Assembly: GCF_001270265.1 (NCBI RefSeq)
Contig: NZ_LGAP01000017.1
Span: 1-64,000 of the forward strand
DNA length: 64,000 nucleotides
Reading direction: 5' to 3'
Origin: Ensifer adhaerens
Lineage (GTDB): Bacteria; Pseudomonadota; Alphaproteobacteria; Rhizobiales; Rhizobiaceae
Position 1 is the first letter of the stretch, and every line of letters starts with the position of its first letter. The position numbers were made by a program, and so were the translations under genes. Shown piece by piece: positions 36,372 through 45,256 of this stretch. The notes under the pieces are model-generated. The model was given only the letters and a program-made list of their open reading frames with translations, was not told the DNA's origin and did no database searches.

Positions 36372-36603
36372 GATGCTGCTCGCGCTCTCTGCGCGGCCGT
36401 TGCCGATCAAATCGACCGGTCGGGATGCGCAATCCAATTGGGCCGCTTTCACCGCCGCATGCCCATAGGGACTCGAAAGGCTGCGTGAAGAGGCGTCGAG
36501 CAGGTCTAGCGCGGCGCGTTGAAGTGCACCACCCACTTCTTGCCATCCGCGGCGCGGTACAGCGCCAAGCGTCGATGTCTATGATCGTTCGATAAGGGAG
36601 AAC

Positions 36604-36643
36604 GCCTGTCCGCGTCGACGAATTTCGATCGAAGCGGACAGGC
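36604..36643. other. long-armed inverted repeat
   Basis: GCCTGTCCGC (36604-36613) and GCGGACAGGC (36634-36643) are perfect inverted copies around a 20-nt loop that itself holds TCGA/TCGA symmetry. It lies between two minus-strand genes and may be a terminator stem or a protein site. The rest of the 311-bp gap (36372-36682) shows nothing else apart from the hairpin listed next. Confidence 0.5.
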
Positions 36644-36647
36644 GAAA

Positions 36648-36673
36648 AGTCGCCCGGCCAAATCCTGGCCGGG
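36648..36673 (-). terminator. terminator of the MltB-like gene
   Basis: CCCGGCCA and TGGCCGGG form a stem followed on the minus strand by GCGACTTTT, 10-30 bp after the stop codon at 36683. Confidence 0.7.
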
Positions 36674-36682
36674 GGCGTGCGC

Positions 36683-37882
36683 TTAGAGCGAGTTCAGCAG
36701 TTCCAGCGTCGCCCAGCCGTCGGCCGGGCGGCCAAGACGCAGCTGTTCCTTCTGCAGCGCCGCACGGGTGCCGGAGCCGAGAATGCCATCGACCTTGCCG
36801 ACGTCATGGCCGAGCGTCTGCAGCTTGGTCTGCAGCGCCTTCATGCCGGTGTCGTCGAGGCCCTGTTCAGGATTGCCGCCCTCATAGGTCGGCGCGCCGC
36901 CGAGGCGGGTTGCGAAATAGGCGGCCGAGGTTGTGTAGATGAACGACTGGTTCCACTCGAGATAGACGTTGAAGTTGGGGTAGGTGAGGAAGGCGGCACC
37001 CTTGCGGCCCTGCGGCAGCACCAGCGAGGCTTCCAGGTTGCCGAAGGCGGTGTCGCCGTTGCGCGGCTTGACGCCGAGCGCGAACCAGTCGCTGGCCTTC
37101 ATGCCCGGCTGCAGGCCGGTTTTTTCCCACGGCAGCTGCTCGGGCACGCTGACTTCCTGGATCGCCGGCTGGCCGGCCTTGAAGCCAAGGCTCTGGATGA
37201 ACTTGGCGGCGGTCAGGATCGCGTCCGGCGAGCTCTTCTTCAGATTGACGTGACCGTCGCCGTCGCCGTCGACGCCATGGGCGATGATGTCTTCGGGCAG
37301 CATCTGCACCTGGCCGATTTCACCGGCCCAGGCGCCGGTCGTCGTTGCCGGGTCGAGGTCGCCATGCTGGACCATTTCGATCGCGGCGATCAGCTGCGGG
37401 CGGAACATTTCCGGCCGGCGGCAGTCATGGGCGAGCGTCACCAGCGCATTGCGGGTGTTGAAATCGCCCTGAACGGCGCCGAAGTCCGTTTCCATTGCCC
37501 AGAATGCGGTGATGACAGGGGCCGGTACGCCGTATTCCTTCTCGGCACGGGCAAAGACGTCGGCATATTCCTTCATCTTCTGCGCGCCGATATCGAGCCG
37601 CGACTTGCTGACGGTGCGCTTGGAGAATTCGGTGAAGGTCTGCTTGAACACGCCCTGGGCGCGGTCGCGGCTCAGCACCTTCTGATCGATGGCGGCACCG
37701 GCAAGCGCACGGTCGACGACATCGGCCGGAACACCCTTGGCGACCGCTTCGGCCTTGACGCCTTGCAGGAAGGCCCCGAGATCGCCACCGCATGCCGGCG
37801 CTTGCTGCGCGAAAACGGGGGAGGCTGTCAGCGCGAGAAGCGCGACGGATGCAAGAGCATGCCGGGCTTTGAGGATCATCAT
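36683..37882 (-). CDS. lytic murein transglycosylase, MltB/SLT_2 type
   Basis: A 399-residue periplasmic enzyme that cleaves the MurNAc-GlcNAc bond to give 1,6-anhydro ends. Signal peptide residues 1-25 end SPVFAQ. The SLT_2 domain spans ~30-320, with the catalytic Glu131 in TAFWAMETDFGAVQ and conserved WAGEIGQVQMLPEDII. A PG_binding_1 domain at ~345-398 includes ALQTKLQTLGHDVGKVDG. This architecture is common in rhizobia and acts in wall turnover. It is a single gene followed by a terminator. Confidence 0.94.
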   Translation of the reverse strand: MMILKARHALASVALLALTASPVFAQQAPACGGDLGAFLQGVKAEAVAKGVPADVVDRALAGAAIDQKVLSRDRAQGVFKQTFTEFSKRTVSKSRLDIGAQKMKEYADVFARAEKEYGVPAPVITAFWAMETDFGAVQGDFNTRNALVTLAHDCRRPEMFRPQLIAAIEMVQHGDLDPATTTGAWAGEIGQVQMLPEDIIAHGVDGDGDGHVNLKKSSPDAILTAAKFIQSLGFKAGQPAIQEVSVPEQLPWEKTGLQPGMKASDWFALGVKPRNGDTAFGNLEASLVLPQGRKGAAFLTYPNFNVYLEWNQSFIYTTSAAYFATRLGGAPTYEGGNPEQGLDDTGMKALQTKLQTLGHDVGKVDGILGSGTRAALQKEQLRLGRPADGWATLELLNSL

Positions 37883-38032
37883 AATTCCTTTCTGTCGCCG
37901 CAGGGCGCGATGCGCCGCCGCTGGCGGTCAATGTACCAAAGACGCAATCTGCTGCTGCTCTCTCAGAGCATTATGACGGAATGAAGAAAATGGGTCGGTT
38001 TGCCGCGCTTCTGCACAAAACCGTTGCGGCCG

Positions 38033-38818
38033 TCACTTCGGCTTGGAAACAGCCGCGACCCAGTTCTTCCAGTTCTTTGCCGAGCCGGCAAAGGCGTTGA
38101 TGTCGGTGGCGCCATCGATGCCCGGTATCACGCCGGTGCTGGTGTACTGCCAAAAGGCCCAGCGGCGTTCGACATAGACTTCGCCTGGATGCTTGGCGAC
38201 GGAGCGGACCCAGAAGTGGTGCTCCTTGAACTGGTCGACGAGATTGTCGCGGTGGAAGTCGACCGAGGTATAGATGATCGGCCGCTTGCCGTAATGGGCT
38301 TCCAGCCGGTCCATGAAACGCTTCATCTCGGCACGGACTTCGTCGGGCGAGGGGCGGTGGCGGCAGGTCTTCGATTCGCCGTTCCACTCGACGTCGAGCA
38401 CGGGCGGCAGGTAGACGGCGCTCTTCGGCACATTGGCGATGAACCAATCGGCCTGGGCGTCCGCGGTCGAGCAGAAATAGTAGAAATGATAGGGCGCATA
38501 GGGAATGCCGGCGGCGCGGGCGCGCTGCCAGTAGTCGTTGAAGCGTGTGTCGACCCTGTCCTTGCCTTCCGTCGCCTTGATGAAGGCGAAGGAGACGCCG
38601 GAGTTCTTCACCTTCATCCAGTCGATATCGCCGTTCCATTTGGAAACGTCGATGCCGTGGATATTGTGGTGGTGCGGCGTGCGGCCGCCGAAATCCTGCG
38701 GGTCGGTATCGCTGAAGCGCGGCGGGATCGATGCGGTCTGCATCAGATCGTAGTCGGTCGACGAACAGGCGGAAAGGAGGGTGGCAATAGGCAGCAGTGC
38801 CAGGAGAAGCCGGCGCAT
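38033..38818 (-). CDS. GH25 lysozyme-like lipoprotein
   Basis: A 261-residue protein with a lipobox (PIATLLSAC near residues 10-18), so probably anchored in a membrane. The GH25 muramidase domain includes HGIDVSKWNGDIDW near 54-67, VSFAFIKATEGKD near 74-86, and the catalytic DxE pair in PPVLDVEWNGE near 131-141. It has GH25's C-terminal FWQYTSTG near 224-231. It would hydrolyse peptidoglycan between MurNAc and GlcNAc. Thirteen extra residues upstream are possible, but the signal peptide starts properly at 38818 after AGGA. Confidence 0.92.
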   Translation of the reverse strand: MRRLLLALLPIATLLSACSSTDYDLMQTASIPPRFSDTDPQDFGGRTPHHHNIHGIDVSKWNGDIDWMKVKNSGVSFAFIKATEGKDRVDTRFNDYWQRARAAGIPYAPYHFYYFCSTADAQADWFIANVPKSAVYLPPVLDVEWNGESKTCRHRPSPDEVRAEMKRFMDRLEAHYGKRPIIYTSVDFHRDNLVDQFKEHHFWVRSVAKHPGEVYVERRWAFWQYTSTGVIPGIDGATDINAFAGSAKNWKNWVAAVSKPK

Positions 38819-38938
38819 GGAGGTCCTGTTTCGAAACGAACGACGATCCTGCCTCACACGGTGGCTTTCATGATGGTGATGTCCCCCAGCGAGGCGTGAA
38901 CCTCCTTTTCACCATATCATCGTAAAAATTGAGTTAGC

Positions 38939-39673
38939 TCAAGCGGGAATTGCGGCAGCAGCCTGGTCGTCAAGCCTTGCCGTGGCCGGATTTGTCACTG
39001 ACACCGCTGTAGCGGCCGGGCGGTGATAGACCGCAAGCCAGGCATAACCCCGTCCGATGGCCCGGCGCTCGAGCTGGGCGCCGTTGCGTCTTGCCCGCTC
39101 AGCCAACACTTCGAACAACGCTTCGCGCGGCGTGACATGGAAGCGCGTGAGCCAGCCGCGCAGCAGGCGACGGAAGCTCGCCGGCAGCCGTTCCTGCTGG
39201 CCGAAATCGGCAATATGCAACGAGCCGCCCGGGTTGAGAGCGGCAATTGCCGCGTCGATCGCGCCCTGCCAGTCCGGTATCATCGACAGGGAATAGGAAA
39301 TGACGATCCGGTCGAAGCCGGTTTCGCCGAAAAGCTGGGGCTCGAAGCTGGTGGCGTCGGCGATGCGCAGCGTGGCCGCCGATCTGCCGCGGCGGCTGAG
39401 CTTGGCTTGCGCCGAAGCCAGCATCTCCGAGGAGATGTCGAGGCCGAAAAGCCGGGCGGCGGGGAAACATTCGCCGACGAGCGCAAGGTTGCGCCCCGTA
39501 CCGCATCCGACTTCGAGCACGGAGGCGCCCGCGCCTGCATTCAGCTCGCGGATCAGCGTATCACGGCCGAAGAGATAGTATTTCCGCGTCAGATCGTAGA
39601 CGTGCCGTTGATAGCGGTACATGTGGTCCATGCGCCGCTGGTGGCTGATCTCGGAATGCTGCACCCCGCTCAT
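38939..39673 (-). CDS. btaB: diacylglyceryl-homoserine N-methyltransferase BtaB
   Basis: A 244-residue SAM-dependent methyltransferase with VLEVGCGTGRNLALVGECFP near 52-71 and the motif RIVISYSLSMIPDWQGAID near 120-138. BtaB trimethylates diacylglyceryl-homoserine to the betaine lipid DGTS. It overlaps btaA by ATGA (39670-39673), so the two are translationally coupled. DGTS replaces phospholipids when phosphate is short in rhizobia. The pairing with btaA makes this identification firm. Confidence 0.93.
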   Translation of the reverse strand: MSGVQHSEISHQRRMDHMYRYQRHVYDLTRKYYLFGRDTLIRELNAGAGASVLEVGCGTGRNLALVGECFPAARLFGLDISSEMLASAQAKLSRRGRSAATLRIADATSFEPQLFGETGFDRIVISYSLSMIPDWQGAIDAAIAALNPGGSLHIADFGQQERLPASFRRLLRGWLTRFHVTPREALFEVLAERARRNGAQLERRAIGRGYAWLAVYHRPAATAVSVTNPATARLDDQAAAAIPA

Positions 39674-40920
39674 GTCTTTTTCCGGTAAATGTGGAAACCG
39701 CCATAGATGGCCGAGCGATCGGCGTTGCCGAGCTTCAGCGATGTCTCGGCATCATAGTGCCACTGTTCCATCAGCACAGGCGAGAGGCGACCGGGAAGGA
39801 TGCTCTCTTCGGCTGCGGTGCGGAAGATCACGGTCGCGCCCGTATCGGCGGTGCGGGTGATCTCGGTCCACAGATCGTTCAACTGCTGATCGTTCATCCA
39901 GTCCTGCGCGTCGAGCAGCACGTAGCGGTCGACCGATCCGGCGGGCTTCTTGGCCAGAAGCTCGGTGAAGCTGGCGTGGTGGACGTCGACGTTTTCGGCG
40001 CGATTGCGGATCGTCTCGTAGTTGTCGGCATGGAGGTAGGCCGGCAGTTCGCCCTCGTGCGGCAGGGGATAGCGGCGTGCGAAGGCCTGCCAGGCAAAAT
40101 AGTTTTCCCTGAGCGGGAAGTGGCAGGTCAGCTTTTCCAGGCGATGGCGAAGCACTGCGGCCAGCGACTTGTCGGCGCTCAGGCTTGCCAGCTCGTCGAA
40201 CTGCTGCGGCGGGATGCCGAGGCCGAACAGCGAGCTCTTCTGGCTGGTGATCCAGCGAATGAATGGGCGCTCGAACAGCGGCGCCAGCCGCGTGTCGAAG
40301 AACTGGCGCTGCTCGCGTATGGAGCGGGCCTGGACGAATTCCTCCGGGTTGACGCCATGCAGACGCGCCAGGATATGGCTGGCAGCGATGAAGCGGCCGA
40401 GCAGCCCGGTGCGATAGATGTTGCGGCCGAAGACACCGATGCGCCGGCGCCCGGTGACGTCGCGGCCGTTCCAGTAGCTGCGGGTGGCCTGATCGATTTT
40501 CGGGGCGATGAACAGGTCGAAGGCCTGGACATTCGATTGCGTGCCCTGCGTCGCCAGGAACCGCGTGACGTCCTTGTGGCTCGGCAGATGGCGGAAGGCG
40601 GCCAGCTTCAGCCGGTTAAGCGCAATGTGGTGCGGATTGAGATCGACCACATCGATACGATCAGGGCCGGCGGAGAGATAGGTCAGCATGTTGCAGCCGC
40701 CGGATCCGATGGTGACGATGCGATGTCCGGGGCGAAGCTGCATCGCCTCCATGTCGACGATCGGGTCTTCCCAGATCTGCGGATAAACGAGACCGGAGAA
40801 GAGCAGGCCGAACAGGCGCTCGGACAGGCCGGCGAGCGAGAAGGTCTTGTGTTGCAGGAGCGCGTTTTTCAGCTTCGGATTTTTTCTGCCAAAGCCGACA
40901 TCAGGGGCAAGTTCGGTCAT
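39670..40920 (-). CDS. btaA: SAM:diacylglycerol 3-amino-3-carboxypropyltransferase BtaA
   Basis: A 416-residue enzyme that moves the 3-amino-3-carboxypropyl group of SAM onto diacylglycerol, the first step of DGTS synthesis at the membrane. Family landmarks are LVYPQIWEDPIVDMEAMQL near 44-62, the SAM site ITIGSGGCNMLTYLS near 70-84, DVVDLNPHHIALNRLK near 90-105, and YVLLDAQDWMNDQQL near 337-351. It is first in the btaAB operon. A PhoB-box-like sequence lies about 50-65 bp upstream, consistent with phosphate control known for S. meliloti btaA. Confidence 0.94.
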   Translation of the reverse strand: MTELAPDVGFGRKNPKLKNALLQHKTFSLAGLSERLFGLLFSGLVYPQIWEDPIVDMEAMQLRPGHRIVTIGSGGCNMLTYLSAGPDRIDVVDLNPHHIALNRLKLAAFRHLPSHKDVTRFLATQGTQSNVQAFDLFIAPKIDQATRSYWNGRDVTGRRRIGVFGRNIYRTGLLGRFIAASHILARLHGVNPEEFVQARSIREQRQFFDTRLAPLFERPFIRWITSQKSSLFGLGIPPQQFDELASLSADKSLAAVLRHRLEKLTCHFPLRENYFAWQAFARRYPLPHEGELPAYLHADNYETIRNRAENVDVHHASFTELLAKKPAGSVDRYVLLDAQDWMNDQQLNDLWTEITRTADTGATVIFRTAAEESILPGRLSPVLMEQWHYDAETSLKLGNADRSAIYGGFHIYRKKT

Positions 40921-40967
40921 CTCTGCCGCTCATCCAGTTGAAACTTAGCCGCTTCTAAAGTGACTCC

Positions 40968-40985
40968 GCTACACTTTGATGACGG
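40968..40985 (-). promoter_or_regulatory. candidate PHO box upstream of btaAB
   Basis: The minus strand reads CCGTCATCAAAGTGTAGC, matching the 18-bp PhoB consensus (two CTGTCAT repeats) at 12 positions by my count. A TTTAGA that could serve as the -10 lies about 10 nt downstream, the usual PhoB spacing. Inferred from sequence and known phosphate regulation of btaA. Confidence 0.5.
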
Positions 40986-41097
40986 GTTTTTTCACAAGCC
41001 CCGCGCTGCACAAAGATCGCCGACTACGATTTTTCACCCATAAGAATTCATTAAACCCTAGCGTGCTAGCTCCTCCTTATATTCGGGGGGCGTCGAC

Positions 41098-42660
41098 ATG
41101 ATGTTAAGAACGTTTCTGCCGAAGCCCGAGCAGCGATTTGCGGCTGCCGGCGCGGCACTGGGGGCTTTGTTTCCGGCGATCTGGCTGACCACGGAAACGT
41201 TGTTCATCGATCGATCTTTTGCACATTGGAATTTTTCCGGAGCGCTTGCGGCGGGCGTCATGCCGTTTTTCGTCGGAGCCTCCTTCTATCGCTGGTCGTA
41301 TTCACGACGACTGGAGCGCGAGCTCAGGGCGGCCCGTCGCGCCGAGCGGCGGTTGCGCAACGAGGTTCACCGCGACCGGTTGACCGGATTGGAAAACCGC
41401 TCGGCGCTGGAGGTGGACGTCCTTCGTGCGCTTCGCTCCGACGGCACGCCGTTCGAGCGCAGGCCGCTGCTCCTCATCGACCTCGACCGGTTCAAGGCAG
41501 TCAATGACACAATGGGGCATGACGCCGGCGATCGACTATTGAGCGGCATCGGCACACGGTTGAGGCGCGCATTTGCCGGAGAGGCGACCGTCTATCGGCT
41601 CGGCGGCGACGAGTTCGTGCTGGTTGCGCCGGGCTCGCCGTCGGATGCCGAGGTCGCGGCGCTTGCGAACCGCGTGAAAGCACTGTTCGACGTGCCTTTC
41701 GATCTGGAGGATGGCCAGGCGGCATCGGGTTGCAGCATTGGCGTCACATTCCTGGAACCGGGCGATTTGTCGACCGGTGCCGTGTTGAAGCGGGCGGATC
41801 TGGCACTTTACGAAGCCAAGGAGATGCGCGGCAACAGCCATGTATTTTATGCACCGCACATCGCACAGGCGGCGGAAAGTCGCGCCGAGGCCGAGCGGGA
41901 CCTGGCCCGCGCGGTTGCGCAGCGGGAGTTCTTCCTGGAATATATGCCGATCGCCGGTGCCGCGAGCGGCGCCATCCGCGGCTTCGAAGCGCTGTTGCGC
42001 TGGTTGCACCCCGTGCGCGGCGTTATCGGCACGGAGGCTTTCGCCGAACCGCTCGAACAGGGCGCGCTTGCGCTCTCGGTCGGCAATTGGGCGCTGCGAC
42101 AGGCCTGCAGGCAGGCGGCGAGCTGGCCGTCTCCGGTGGGTTTGACGGTCGCGCCCTTCGCGCTGCAATTGTGGGACCGCGATTTCATCGGTCACATCAA
42201 GACGTGTCTTGGTGAAGCCGGATTGGCACCGGGGCGACTGACGATCGAAGTGCCGGAAGCGTACTCGGCGGGCGACATGGCCCTGATCGGCGAAAATCTG
42301 CACGGCTTGCGTGCGCTCGGCGTGCGCATCGCGCTGAGCGGTGGCGTTGCGGCTTCATTGCCGCTCAGCCTCATTGGAGAGCTGCAGCCGGACCAGCTGA
42401 CGGTGGATCTGCCGGCGATCCGCACGGTGCATGGCAGCGAGCGCAGCGTCGCGCTGCTCGCCTGCCTCGTCAAGACGGGCCAAGTGCTGCGGCTGCCGGT
42501 GGCGGTGCGTGGCGTGGCCAGGGAAAGCGAGATGGATTGCGCCCGCACCGCCGGGGCGGTGGAGGCCTGGGGGGTATGGATATCCCCGGCCTTGCCGGCG
42601 CGCGATCTGGCGGCCCTCTTGCGTGATGCGGGTGGCGAGGACACCCGTCGGCTGGCGTAG
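41098..42660 (+). CDS. GGDEF diguanylate cyclase with degenerate EAL domain
   Basis: A 520-residue inner-membrane protein. Two hydrophobic segments lie at ~17-35 and 46-64, followed by a short coiled coil. The GGDEF domain (90-255) has an intact GGDEF at 169-173 with LIDLDRFKAVND upstream, so it can probably make c-di-GMP. The EAL domain (~265-510) keeps EALLRWLHP at 297-305. It lacks the usual VNLS Asn (LTVAPFALQL), DDFGTG (ALSGGVAAS) and the KID Lys (LTVDLP), so it is unlikely to hydrolyse c-di-GMP. Single gene. Confidence 0.9.
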   Translation: MMLRTFLPKPEQRFAAAGAALGALFPAIWLTTETLFIDRSFAHWNFSGALAAGVMPFFVGASFYRWSYSRRLERELRAARRAERRLRNEVHRDRLTGLENRSALEVDVLRALRSDGTPFERRPLLLIDLDRFKAVNDTMGHDAGDRLLSGIGTRLRRAFAGEATVYRLGGDEFVLVAPGSPSDAEVAALANRVKALFDVPFDLEDGQAASGCSIGVTFLEPGDLSTGAVLKRADLALYEAKEMRGNSHVFYAPHIAQAAESRAEAERDLARAVAQREFFLEYMPIAGAASGAIRGFEALLRWLHPVRGVIGTEAFAEPLEQGALALSVGNWALRQACRQAASWPSPVGLTVAPFALQLWDRDFIGHIKTCLGEAGLAPGRLTIEVPEAYSAGDMALIGENLHGLRALGVRIALSGGVAASLPLSLIGELQPDQLTVDLPAIRTVHGSERSVALLACLVKTGQVLRLPVAVRGVARESEMDCARTAGAVEAWGVWISPALPARDLAALLRDAGGEDTRRLA

Positions 42661-42753
42661 CCGGAAGGCCGCGCGCATCCCCGGCGACGACGCAAGGGCT
42701 TTTCCTTTCGCGCAAATGCTGCTTCTCTCTCTCGCGTCAGACGGGAGGATGCG

Positions 42754-44109
42754 ATGGGACGCCTATTGAAAACTGTCGGTACCGCAGTTGTTGTCGCCAT
42801 TGCCGGTGTCGGCGGATGGCTGGCGCTGGCGCCGCCGGAACTGCTGAAAGTCGGCGATGGCTATGCCGCCAAGATCGTCTGTTCGAATGTCTTCATCGCC
42901 GGGCGTGACGGGCAGGCGGTGCTTGCCGACGACGTCCAGGCGCCGGGCAATCCGCTGTTGAAGTTCATCAGCGTTTCCGTCGACCGGCAGAGGCGGCTGG
43001 TTTCGACCCGCATCTTCGGCTTCGCCGCCCCGGCCCATGCCGCCTATCGCCCGGGGCTCGGCTGCGCCAACATTTCCGACGAGGATCTCGCAGCCTTTGT
43101 GCCGGCGGCGGAGCCGTCGACGCCGCAAGTTGCGCGATCGGCCGACGCCTCCTGGCCGGACGGTGACAAGGCGGACATCGACCCGGCGGTTCAGGCGTTG
43201 ATCGAGGACGGCAACCTTGCCGGCGCGGGCATGCGGGCGATTGCGGTCGTGCGCGACGGGCATCTGATCGCCGAAACTTACGGCGCCGGCTTTGATCGCT
43301 CGACGCCGCTTCTCGGCTGGTCGATGACCAAATCGGTGACCGCCGCGCTGATCGGCATGCGTGTCGCCGAAGGGCGCATGGATGTCACCCGCGCGGGCCT
43401 GCTTCCGGAATGGAGCGGCGACGAGCGCGCCAGGATCAGGCTTGCCGACCTCATGGGCATGGAGAGCGGCCTGGAATTCAACGAGGGCTATGGCAATGTC
43501 AGCGATGTGACGCGCATGCTTTATCTCGAAAGGGACATGGCGGGCTTTGTCGCAGCCAAACCGGCGACATCTGAGCCGGGTTCGACCTTCAGCTATTCCA
43601 GCGGCACGAGCACGCTGTTGTCGCGGCTCTGGATGCAGAGTTTCGACGATCCGGCTGCGGCGCTCGCTTACCCGCGCGACGCCCTGTTCCTGCCGCTCGG
43701 GATGACGAGTGCCGTGCTTGAGACCGATGCCAGCGGCACCTTCGTCGGATCGTCCTACATGTATGCGACGGCGCGCGACTGGGCGCGCTTTGCGCAGTTC
43801 CTGCTTCAGGACGGCAACTGGAAGGGCAGGGCGCTGTTGCCGAAGGACTATGTCGCCTTCATGCGGACGCCGACGAAAGCGTCCGGCGGCGAATATGGCG
43901 CGGGCCAGGTGTGGCTTCAGGAAAATGGGGTTCGTGCCGGCACCGGCGTCTTCCCGGCCGACGCCTTCTGGATGCTCGGGCATGACGGGCAGGCGATCAT
44001 GCTGGTGCCCTCGCTTCGCCTTGCGGTCGTGCGCCTGGGGTTGACGCCGTCACGCGGCGGCTATGACGTGCAGCAGCTCAACGCCAAAATAATAGAGGCG
44101 CTCGATTGA
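42754..44109 (+). CDS. serine hydrolase of the beta-lactamase/DD-peptidase family
   Basis: A 451-residue protein with an N-terminal hydrophobic segment (10-30), so probably periplasmic and membrane-attached. The class C beta-lactamase/6-aminohexanoate-dimer-hydrolase-like domain covers ~140-450, with the nucleophile SxxK as Ser190-Met-Thr-Lys193 and a YSS motif near 282-284. An HDG motif near 410 stands at the KTG position. Family members hydrolyse esters, amides or D-peptides. The substrate is unknown. A GGGAGG lies just before the ATG. A hairpin terminator overlaps the stop codon. Confidence 0.87.
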   Translation: MGRLLKTVGTAVVVAIAGVGGWLALAPPELLKVGDGYAAKIVCSNVFIAGRDGQAVLADDVQAPGNPLLKFISVSVDRQRRLVSTRIFGFAAPAHAAYRPGLGCANISDEDLAAFVPAAEPSTPQVARSADASWPDGDKADIDPAVQALIEDGNLAGAGMRAIAVVRDGHLIAETYGAGFDRSTPLLGWSMTKSVTAALIGMRVAEGRMDVTRAGLLPEWSGDERARIRLADLMGMESGLEFNEGYGNVSDVTRMLYLERDMAGFVAAKPATSEPGSTFSYSSGTSTLLSRLWMQSFDDPAAALAYPRDALFLPLGMTSAVLETDASGTFVGSSYMYATARDWARFAQFLLQDGNWKGRALLPKDYVAFMRTPTKASGGEYGAGQVWLQENGVRAGTGVFPADAFWMLGHDGQAIMLVPSLRLAVVRLGLTPSRGGYDVQQLNAKIIEALD

Positions 44110-44116
44110 GCGCCTC
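44095..44116. terminator. bidirectional hairpin between convergent genes
   Basis: GAGGCGCTC and GAGCGCCTC form a perfect 9-bp stem with a GATT loop that overlaps the serine hydrolase stop. The next gene converges from the other side, so the hairpin could serve both. Confidence 0.55.
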
Positions 44117-44147
44117 CTGAAACGTTCACCGAAACGATCCGGCGGGC

Positions 44148-45140
44148 TTATTTCATGCCGAGTTCTTCGAGCAGGCCCTTGCGCTTTGCGTGGTAGTAGT
44201 AGCCGCTGGCATAGAGCTTGACCGCGCCGTCGTGCTTGTTGTCGGCAACCATCCAGGCGCCGTGTAGGTACTTCGTCGCATACATCAGGTTGGTTTCCGC
44301 ATCGAACAGGCCTTCGGCGGGACCGTCGTAGCCGAGCCCCTTCGCGGTGTTGTAACGGATCTGCATCAGGCCGTAATTGCCCCTGCTGTAGGCGCGCGGG
44401 TTGTAGTTGCTCTCGCGCTTGACGACGCGGTGCACGAGCTCGACGGGGATGCCGTTGAGGTCGGCGTAATGCTTGATGAGCTTGTCCAGATCCGGACGCG
44501 AACTGGTCGGTGCCTTGGTGAGCTTCATCGAATCGGGAATGACGCTGGCAACGGCGGCGACGCTCGAGCCGATCACGCCCATCTTCGGCTTTTCGGTCGG
44601 AACGATCATGCGGTTGGCGACGAGCGTTTCGAGGCCGACGGGTTCGCCAGTGTCGAAGTCCGATTCCATTGCGGCGGCGACCGCCAGCGTGGAGACGGGA
44701 AGATCCTGAACGCGGCTGGTCTTCGGCGAGACGAGGGCGGATGCGGTTTGCGGCAGGGCAGCTGCATCGGCCGTTACCGCAGCCGGCGTCGCCATCGCGA
44801 TGGCCTGGGCTTCGCCTGGCTTGGCGCCGGGAACGGCGACGGCCGTGGGTGCCGGACCAGCGGCCTGCGCCAGGTCGGTGCCGACGGGGTAGGTGGTTGC
44901 CATGCCGGCCGTCTGCGCCGACAGCGCAGCGGAGGCCGCGGTTGCCGCGCCATCCGGCGTCGGCAGGGCATAGGCTGTCATTTCAGTGCCGGGTTTTGCA
45001 AGCGGGGTAACCGTCTGCACGGCCGTAAGTTCTTCCACCGAGGTATGCTCGACAGTCGAGCACCCCGAGACGAGTGTCGCCGACAGAATAGCTGCCACGC
45101 CAAGCGTCTGTTTTGAAAGGGAAATACGGAACTTCGCCAT
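44148..45140 (-). CDS. SLT-domain lytic transglycosylase lipoprotein
   Basis: A 330-residue protein with a lipobox ending LVSGC27. A long Ala/Thr/Pro-rich low-complexity spacer (~45-205) leads to a C-terminal SLT_1 domain. The catalytic Glu243 is in VVKRESNYNPRAY, with YGLMQIRYNTAKGLGY following and GYYYHAKRK near the end. It should degrade peptidoglycan from the periplasmic face of the membrane. The spacer probably lets the domain reach the wall. Single gene, minus strand. Confidence 0.9.
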   Translation of the reverse strand: MAKFRISLSKQTLGVAAILSATLVSGCSTVEHTSVEELTAVQTVTPLAKPGTEMTAYALPTPDGAATAASAALSAQTAGMATTYPVGTDLAQAAGPAPTAVAVPGAKPGEAQAIAMATPAAVTADAAALPQTASALVSPKTSRVQDLPVSTLAVAAAMESDFDTGEPVGLETLVANRMIVPTEKPKMGVIGSSVAAVASVIPDSMKLTKAPTSSRPDLDKLIKHYADLNGIPVELVHRVVKRESNYNPRAYSRGNYGLMQIRYNTAKGLGYDGPAEGLFDAETNLMYATKYLHGAWMVADNKHDGAVKLYASGYYYHAKRKGLLEELGMK

Positions 45141-45256
45141 GCTGTCACTTTCGTGCTTCTGGGCCCCGCAGCCCCTGCAAATCAGCGGCTGCCAGCCGCC
45201 ATGCGTGAATCTCCATTAACCCATGGGGCGTCTCGCAGCAAGCGCGGGCGCGAATT

